A stretch of 64,000 nucleotides of DNA from Patiria miniata (Eukaryota > Echinodermata > Asteroidea > Valvatida > Asterinidae). The number at the start of each line of letters is the position of its first letter. Positions within the stretch are counted from its first letter, which is position 1. Under the pieces are notes generated by a model. That model was not told the DNA's origin, searched no databases, and saw only the letters and a list, made by a program, of their open reading frames with translations. Positions 60,384-64,000 of this stretch are shown here, piece after piece. The translations under genes and the position numbers were made by a program. The stretch covers positions 372,001-436,000 of the forward strand of contig NW_024037050.1 of the NCBI RefSeq assembly GCF_015706575.1, read 5' to 3'.

Positions 60384-60865
60384 TGGTTAACACCTCACTT
60401 CTACAAGCTAGCGAAAACTCATATCTAAAGAATTCTAATGATATGAATGTTGTTTCACGTCGAGAAAGCTTTTCGATCTTCCCTCCTAGTGTTTTGAGAA
60501 ATAAAACAAAGTTTAATTTGTTTTCATTTCTCGAAACACTGCAGTCAAAACTAGTCTTCAATCCTGTTGGGGAATTTCGAGATGAGAGTTGTGTAAGTAC
60601 TGCAAGGATGGTGCCACGGTTTAACTCAAAGTCTAGAATGAGGTATAAAGGCAAAGCGTTCATAAGAGACATTGGTCCCGAATGCGCCGTTCTTGCAACG
60701 AAATCAAACTACATGTACTTGGAAAAAAAAGTAGAAACGGATCGCGAAAAATGCCGACATTCTTTTGAAAACAGCTTTCGTTATTTTTTTCGATTTGAGG
60801 AGGGTCAACCAGTGGATTATTTTGTACAACAAAATAATCAAGGGCAAAGTGCAACATTGAATTGA
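60384..60865 (+). CDS. Candidate terminal exon, unknown product
   Basis: Preceded by TTTTAACTGTTTGTGATCTATAG, a usable acceptor. The frame is open for about 160 codons to TGA at 60863-60865, and AATAAA follows within ten bases. The sequence includes SVLRNKTKFNLFSFLETL, then VFNPVGEFRDESCVS, RMRYKGKAFIRDIGPECAV and FRYFFRFEEGQPVDYF, which looks protein-like and well mixed. No family recognised. An ATG-initiated 161-codon frame on the opposite strand (60672-60187) overlaps it; its C-terminal part is hydrophobic and its composition less convincing. Confidence 0.42.
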
Positions 60866-61193
60866 CAAAATAAATTGTTAAATATAGAGGGTGTGATCGA
60901 TTCTATCTCACCCCGATATTTTAGGGGAAAATTAAAGACAACAAGCTTTTAAACACATTCCATACAATGTCATGTACAAAGCCACCACTTAACTAGTTAA
61001 AACATAATTTGGAAAATGAAAGGCGAAATGACTGTCTTCTGATTTGCTAGTCATATTAAAGTTATTGTTCTCATTAAAACTGAAAGAAGATAATTGAAAC
61101 ATTTAACACACATGAAGGATGGGGCCATCACACTCAGTGAACCTGCCTCCGTTAAGTCGTCATATCGGAACTTTGTTTAGTTTTTCATGGTTG
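60866..61193. other. Gap between convergent candidate genes
   Basis: Holds the plus-strand AATAAA (60870) and otherwise AT-rich DNA. No minus-strand AATAAA is obvious for the gene on the right. Confidence 0.4.
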
Positions 61194-61752
61194 CTAGCCA
61201 AAAATAAAATTAACCAAGCCCGAAAACTTCGTTTTCATAAATTCAATGAAATCCTTCACCTTTTCCGCAATGGCCACAAGCTTGCTCTTAATCCAGTTCC
61301 AGAGTTTGGTGAAGAATTCTTTGATTTTGACAAATAAATCTCGAACGAAATCAGTCAGCCTGCTGATTATGGTTGCCGCGTATTCTACCAAGCTTTTGTA
61401 TTCGGCCATTTCAGCATTGTATTTGGCAAAGGCTGCGGCCACCTCTTCCTCGCTCGCACCAGCTGGGAGGTTTGGCTTTTTAGGCTTTTTGGACTTGACC
61501 TTTTTCCTCAGGCTATCAGAATGCTTCTTGAATTCGTTATTAAGGATATCAAATTTTTGGTCCACATAATCGTCCACCTCGTCGTCATTGTCGAGGGCCT
61601 CGACTTCTGCCTTCGCGTTTTTTAACTGCTTTTCAAATTCGGTGGTCATGTCATCTTGTATCCCCACAACAGTGATGCGTAGAGTTTGTTGCCTTTCTTG
61701 CAGCGCAGTGGTAGAGCCGTGCGTGTATCCCCGACGCGGTGGTGCTGCCATC
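61194..61752 (-). CDS. Helical, amphipathic protein of 185 residues (exon)
   Basis: ATG at 61751 lies one base inside an exon that follows the acceptor TTTTCAAATTCCCAG, so either the start codon opens the second exon or the protein continues from upstream. Residues 1-25 are basic and probably unstructured. Residues 34-86 are charged and helix-forming (EKQLKNAKAEVEAL, KFDILNNEFKK). Residues 86-96 are a K/P linker (KSKKPKKPNLP). Residues 100-185 form long amphipathic helices (VRDLFVKIKEFFTKLW, KDFIEFMKTKF) ending hydrophobic (GLVNFIFG). No signal peptide or cysteines. The helical tail is of the kind that binds membranes or lipid (apolipoprotein-like), but I recognise no family. An antisense 107-codon frame (61246-61569) is a shadow. 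Confidence 0.6.
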
Positions 61753-61759
61753 CTGGGAA

Positions 61760-62050
61760 TTTGAAAACAATTTCAAAACACACCTAAGTGCATTTAGTGT
61801 GCTGTTAACTTAATGCTCGTTTACATAAAGTATCATGTGCTGGGTTCTCCTATAGATTTGGGTCCACTGTTTTCCTATCCCTGTTACATCTGACATCTAT
61901 GAAATTATTAATCTGAAGCACTCCTTAATACAATCGTCATCCAAGAGTAATTGTGAATAACAAACTCAGACCAAATATATAAAAGAAAAATCGTTTGAAG
62001 TCATTCTTAATGATACATGTACTTTAATGATCAATTAAAAAAGTAATACC
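61760..62050. other. Probable intron or upstream flank of the minus-strand helical gene
   Basis: AT-rich, no coding frame. The polypyrimidine tract of the acceptor at 61753 is in its first 30 bases. Confidence 0.4.
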
Positions 62051-62162
62051 ATTTCAATTCAATTCAATTCAATTTTATTCATTCACCATGCCAGCATAAA
62101 ATTCTACTTCTCGGTTTGCACACAAAAATTCACACACCTACAATACAAAAAAATAAATATAC

Positions 62163-63016
62163 TGTGGCGGTCGCGCCGACAGCAACCCCGAGTCGTCCTC
62201 GGCCGACGTCAGCGAGCGGTCAATTCTGAGAAGGCCAAGGGAGCAGGCACGTTTTGGGGCAGTCTACCGCCAGGCGCAGCAGGGGAACAACTTTATCCGC
62301 GGGCGGGTCTTACGCCAGCAGCTCTCGCGCCAGCACACACGGGAACAGGGCAGGGGAAGGGAAACGGGGCACCTCTAAATCAAACACGGGACTCTTCACT
62401 TTAGGTTGACATTCCTTTATTATAATCTACTCAGACAGACTGCAAATCATCTCTAGACCTTGACAGGTGTTGATCACCTTCCCAGGTGCCTCCCCTAAAC
62501 AGGTGCGGGTTTCCTAAACAGGTGCGAGTTTCCTAAACAGGTGCGAGTTTCCTAAACAGGTGCGAGTTCCCTGTACAGGTTATAAATCTTCCACACTAAG
62601 TTAACGTCCACTCACCACTACGGCTTCGCTACCTATTCCCGTGGACGGAGTTCCTCCCCTCTTCAACTGACCGAACAAGCCCCCGCTAAACTTATCCCAG
62701 TAAGAGCCTCACTTACGCACACAGCTGCCTACTACCGCTAATCTGCCCGGGCGAGGGACTGAATAAACACGCTCAGCAACTGCGACGCACTACTGGTCAC
62801 CCGTGTCTCACTACTCTGGTACGGGACTGGAACGGAACTGCAACGGACTGCAACGGAACTGCCCCGCTGAACACGCGCTCGCGCTTTTATATCCACGCGG
62901 CAAATAGACTGGTGCCGCGGCGCATTACGCGCATCAGCCCTGGCTGACGTCTAGGTCATTGTCTAATCTACAGCTACGATAGCCCCTGGCTACCACCAAA
63001 CTGCTATTGCGCCACA
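62163..63016 (-). mobile_element. Solo LTR (854 bp) with 4-bp target-site duplication
   Basis: Ends TGTGGCG and CGCCACA are mirrored, and ATAC flanks both sides (62159-62162 and 63017-63020). On the minus strand TATAAAAG (62891-62884) in GC-rich surroundings is a promoter candidate and AATAAA (62421-62416) a polyadenylation signal, so the LTR is in minus orientation. Its GC content is clearly higher than the surroundings. No internal region is present. Ty3/gypsy-like by ends and duplication length, family uncertain. Confidence 0.85.
62500..62580. repeat. 19-base minisatellite inside the solo LTR
   Basis: TTCCTAAACAGGTGCGAGT repeats about four times with small changes (first copy with GGG, last with a CTGTACAGG variant). 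It lies on the transcribed side of the LTR promoter. Confidence 0.85.
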
Positions 63017-63499
63017 ATACAAACATATAGTATTCACGTTAAAACATTCAATGAAAAGGCAATAAATTAAATATTAAAAGTGTTTCTCAAAATACAGTAA
63101 AACCCTACAAACACAAACATGGACCACATTGAACTGGCTGCCTAGGGGACAAGGGAGGGTATACTGAAGGATAAATAGGGATAAATAGCAAGAAGGAAAG
63201 GGAAAAGACTCGCACACACAAAAACAAAGGAGTGAGGAAACTAATCAAAACAAAGGGACATGGAAAAAAAAGGGGTTGTATGCGGAAGAACAATGAAGGG
63301 CAAGAGTAAGGAGGGGTGGAGGTGAATTGGATAGGGACAAATTATGAGATATAAAGAGGGTAAAGGAAAAATAGAAGGAAAATAAAGGGCGGCGAAGGGG
63401 TAAATGTCAGGGAAGGCATCTGGAAATAAAACACTGTGTAGCGACAGGCTTAAAACTACAAATTGGAACAGGATCAGGAATGTGTCACACATTGAACTT

Positions 63500-63690
63500 T
63501 GAATAGAATGACCCATTTATATTGATGTTCATCTACATGCCCCGCTGAATGACAGGACATGCAAACGCTTGTTTCTTGCAACTGAAAAGAGATATTCCTT
63601 CCTTATATCACGTGAGATAATGTCTAAGCCAGATACGTACACTTTCAAAATGGAGGCAGCCATGCATGCCTTGACAGTGACATTGATTTT
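63500..63690. other. No gene seen
   Basis: Short overlapping frames at 63529-63817 on both strands without domains. Confidence 0.4.
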
Positions 63691-63910
63691 AGTGGCAAAT
63701 CGGAAAGGAAATACTTCACCTTTAAAGCCGGTGTCGAAGACTTGCAAAAATGCTCAAAGTTGCGAGATGAGGTATGTTCGTCCGTTCGTGTTCTTCTTGG
63801 CAATATTCTATGAATAAAATACAGGTATTATTGATGTAGAAGGTATTATGACATAATTTAAACCGACTTTTTTATGAGTGGAAGTTACAGGTTTAGAAGT
63901 TATAATTATT
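63690..63910 (+). repeat. Dispersed repeat, copy 2 (partner at 5.49-5.74 kb)
   Basis: CACCTTTAAAGCCGGTGTCG, GTCCGTTCGTGTTCTTCTTGG, CAGGTATTATTGATG, GACTTTTTTATGAGTGGAAG align in order with 5530-5740 in the same orientation. Confidence 0.65.
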
Positions 63911-64000
63911 CAAGATGGTACACAATCATGTTTCTCCATAAAATTCCTAAAGAAGGGAGGTGGGGCTATATGGGTTGCGGGTGGGTGATTCTTGGGTGTT
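63910..64000. other. Window end, nothing recognised
   Basis: Purine-rich, with GGGTTGCGGGTGGGTGATTC near the end. Confidence 0.4.

Larger units (their letters stand above)
62054..63500 (-). mobile_element. CR1/L2-like LINE 3' end, split by a solo LTR
   Basis: The left edge is a (TTCAA)n/AATTG-type tail (62054-62077), which on the minus strand follows TGGTGAATGAATAAAA, the usual terminal arrangement of many CR1/L2-like LINEs. The long pyrimidine-rich (minus strand) stretch at 63110-63480 fits a LINE 3' UTR. No reverse transcriptase is seen, and the right limit is a guess. The solo LTR at 62163-63016 interrupts it. Confidence 0.65.

Overview
This is AT-rich eukaryotic genomic DNA, dominated by repeats and with few convincing genes. 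It has non-LTR retrotransposon fragments, solo LTRs, MITEs with target-site duplications, satellites rich in TGACGTCA palindromes, and short exons with GT/AG-type borders. The general texture (frequent TAGGCCT motifs, TGACGTCATCATGACGTCA repeats, hairpin-ended repeats) suggests a marine invertebrate, perhaps an echinoderm or another non-vertebrate deuterostome. That is a guess from texture, not from a recognised marker gene. There is no bacterial operon, CRISPR array, rRNA gene or convincing intact tRNA gene. Layout: 1-7.9 kb holds noncoding repeats: TGACGTCA satellites at 1.54-2.25 and 3.36-4.13 kb, a row of hairpin modules at 2.29-2.60 kb, and a hairpin pair near 4.2 kb. 7.9-9.3 kb is the 3' part of a broken CR1/L2-like LINE on the minus strand. 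9.3-38.1 kb is the main feature, a tandem array of six related units (U1-U6). Standard units (U2-U4) are about 3.70 kb and nearly identical. U1 (8.6 kb) keeps about 5 kb that the others have lost. U5 (6.2 kb) keeps a block of about 1.9 kb and carries extra insertions. U6 is truncated and runs into diverged versions of the same sequence. Every unit carries on its minus strand a ~280-bp exon-like segment encoding an N-terminal zinc-finger-like module that ends at a consensus splice donor. U1-U5 also carry one solo LTR at the identical site. In U1 the sequence around the exon is one arm of a very long inverted repeat (about 13.5-16.2 kb), whose arms recur alone elsewhere in the window. 38-47 kb contains diverged array-related sequence, a hAT-type MITE, a hairpin-bounded element with a 171-bp satellite, two minisatellites and a TIR-bearing MITE. 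47.5-49.35 kb (minus) has the best host-gene signal in the middle of the window: several short exons with matching phases, but also two in-frame TGA codons. 49.6-55.9 kb is again satellite and tandem-repeat DNA. 60.38-61.75 kb contains two convergent candidate terminal exons: a plus-strand ~160-codon frame and a minus-strand 185-codon frame for an amphipathic helical protein. 62.05-63.5 kb is a second LINE 3' end split by a solo LTR with perfect 4-bp target-site duplications. The genes here do not form a pathway. What connects the window is repeat biology: a fold-back element picked up or grew around a zinc-finger exon, received an LTR insertion, lost blocks, and was then amplified in tandem recently.
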